A stretch of 30,731 nucleotides of DNA from DASRFS01 sp035260725 (lineage in GTDB: Bacteria > Patescibacteriota > Microgenomatia > Levybacterales > UBA12049). The translations under genes and the position numbers were made by a program. Shown here one piece after another: positions 29,573-30,731 of the stretch (position 1 is the first letter of the stretch; every line of letters starts with the position of its first letter). The stretch spans positions 1 to 30,731 of the forward strand of contig DATFUR010000031.1 in NCBI GenBank assembly GCA_035260725.1, given 5' to 3'. Under the pieces are notes generated by a model. The model was not told the DNA's origin. It saw nothing but the letters and a program-made list of their open reading frames with translations, and made no database searches.

Positions 29573-30731
29573 AGTCCACGTAGAACTTAAAACAAAATCA
29601 AAAATGTTTTGCAAATGTAAGGCAGAATATTTTGGTGAAAAACCTAACTCAATTACCTGCCCTGTTTGTCTTGGACTTCCGGGCGCTCTTCCTGTTCCAA
29701 ACAAAAAAGCTATCGAATGGTGCATAAGCTTAGGTCTTGCTTTAAACTGCGAGATTTCACTATTTTCCAAATTCGACAGGAAAAATTATTTTTATCCCGA
29801 TTTACCAAAAGGTTATCAGATTTCTCAATACGACCGGCCCTTTTGTATTAATGGTTCAATTGAAGTAAACGGTAAAAAAATCGGGATAACAAGGGTCCAC
29901 ATGGAAGAAGACACTGGAAAATTAATCCACGCTGAAGATTCGAGTCTTATAGATTTTAATAGGTCGGGAGTTCCTCTGGTCGAAATTGTTACAGAACCGG
30001 ATTTCGAAACAGCGGAGGATGTAAAAACATATCTAAAAAAACTCCAGCAAATTGTCAGATATTTGGAAATCTCCAATGCAGATATGGAAAAAGGACAAAT
30101 GAGACTTGAACCTAATATTTCTCTCTCGGGATCAAAAAAACCTTATAAAGTCGAAGTAAAAAATATAAATTCTTTTAATTTTGTAGACAGAGCAATCAAG
30201 TTTGAAATAGACAGACAAAAAAAATTAATTGATAAAGGAGAAACACCAATCCAGGAAACGCGGGGATGGGACGAGAGAAAAAATCAAACAGTAAGTCAGC
30301 GCACCAAAGAGGAAGCAAGCGACTACAGGTACTTCCCCGAACCAGACATCCCACCGATTAGATGGACGACAACGGAAATTTCCAATCTAAAATCAAAATT
30401 ACCGGAACTTCCCGACGAAAAGCTCAAAAGATTCAAAAAAGAATACGGGTTATCTGATTACGACAGCGAAATATTAACAAGAGAAAAATCGTTAGCAGAA
30501 TATTTTGAAGAAGCAGTAAAGCTAGGAACGGAGCACGATCTTTCTCCAAAACAAATTGCCAATTACATAATAAATAAAAAAATAAGCATAGAAGAAGTTT
30601 TACCTGCTCAATTAGTTAAAACAATTTTATCTGTCAAAACAATTACGATTGACGAAAGTAAGCTAGATAGGGAAATAGACGAAGCATTAAAAAATAACGA
30701 AAAGGCCGTTTCCGACTTCAAAAAAGGCAAA
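29550..30731 (+). CDS. gatB: Asp/Glu-tRNA amidotransferase subunit B (3' end outside window)
   Basis: The first 394 codons of GatB, the subunit that binds the tRNA and activates the carboxyl group. It starts MKTIIGLEVHVELKTKSKMF; the zinc site is formed by CKC (residues about 22-24) and CPVC (about 37-40). Further family motifs are YPDLPKGYQISQYD, HMEEDTGK, DFNRSGVPLVEIVTEPD and KNINSFNFV, and DYRYFPEPDIPP. The helical and YqeY-like tail domain has begun when the window ends. The frame is open to the last base. The start overlaps gatA by 23 bases. Confidence 0.97.
   Translation, partial: MKTIIGLEVHVELKTKSKMFCKCKAEYFGEKPNSITCPVCLGLPGALPVPNKKAIEWCISLGLALNCEISLFSKFDRKNYFYPDLPKGYQISQYDRPFCINGSIEVNGKKIGITRVHMEEDTGKLIHAEDSSLIDFNRSGVPLVEIVTEPDFETAEDVKTYLKKLQQIVRYLEISNADMEKGQMRLEPNISLSGSKKPYKVEVKNINSFNFVDRAIKFEIDRQKKLIDKGETPIQETRGWDERKNQTVSQRTKEEASDYRYFPEPDIPPIRWTTTEISNLKSKLPELPDEKLKRFKKEYGLSDYDSEILTREKSLAEYFEEAVKLGTEHDLSPKQIANYIINKKISIEEVLPAQLVKTILSVKTITIDESKLDREIDEALKNNEKAVSDFKKGK

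Noticed and set aside
1..30731. CRISPR array, insertion sequence, prophage or toxin-antitoxin locus
   Set aside because: No repeat-spacer structure, transposase, integrase, capsid or recognisable toxin pair was found; the lone phage-type metallopeptidase is not enough.

Overview
The window is a gene-dense, visibly AT-rich bacterial chromosome segment that uses ordinary stop codons; TGA closes many genes, so recoding of TGA is excluded. Reduced versions of housekeeping proteins (a 93-residue L19, a 225-residue DNA polymerase III delta-like protein, a short RsmI), a DUF6496 micro-protein, a MurT/GatD pair, a PHP-type PolX and a topoisomerase IB together suggest a Patescibacteria/CPR genome, perhaps Microgenomates-like. 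That placement is inference from gene content; there is no rRNA here to test it. I see no transposase, phage structural gene, CRISPR array or rRNA.

Layout. 1-2000: an MscS-like membrane protein, tRNA-Glu, a tRNA 3'-end remnant and topoisomerase IB. 1989-4127 (minus): Obg, a triple zinc-finger protein, a DoxX-like protein and a DUF6496 protein that is easily missed. 4254-7003: DUF1003 protein, then a PIG-V-like mannosyltransferase divergent from a secreted glycosidase-like protein. 7032-13164: a plus-strand run with a YkuK-type nuclease, a metallopeptidase, HolA, phosphomannomutase/phosphoglucomutase, a glucose/mannose-6-phosphate isomerase, and then a separately promoted pair: a degenerate PEP-synthase N-domain protein and a degenerate enolase. 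13147-18090: RsmI, DedA, LexA, an EamA transporter and UvrB. 18074-21186 (minus): a small protein with an internal duplication, YraN, L19, an 86-residue orphan, CTP synthase and tRNA-Gly. 21243-22549: an orphan protein, a LysM protein and tRNA-Asp. 22623-end: a tight operon polX-htpX-murT-gatD-gatC-(histidine phosphatase)-gatA-gatB, running off the window.

The most interesting signals are: (1) the enolase-like/PEP-synthase-like pair, both intact reading frames but with key catalytic residues replaced, driven by their own promoter; (2) a recurring promoter layout in which the -10 box lies only about 6-9 bases before the start codon, implying widespread leaderless mRNAs, with only one strong Shine-Dalgarno sequence in the window (first gene); (3) all six convergent gene pairs overlap at their 3' ends; (4) a divergent pair (rsmI/dedA) whose start codons share one CATG; and (5) a 21-base tRNA 3' remnant after tRNA-Glu that could mark an old integration site.
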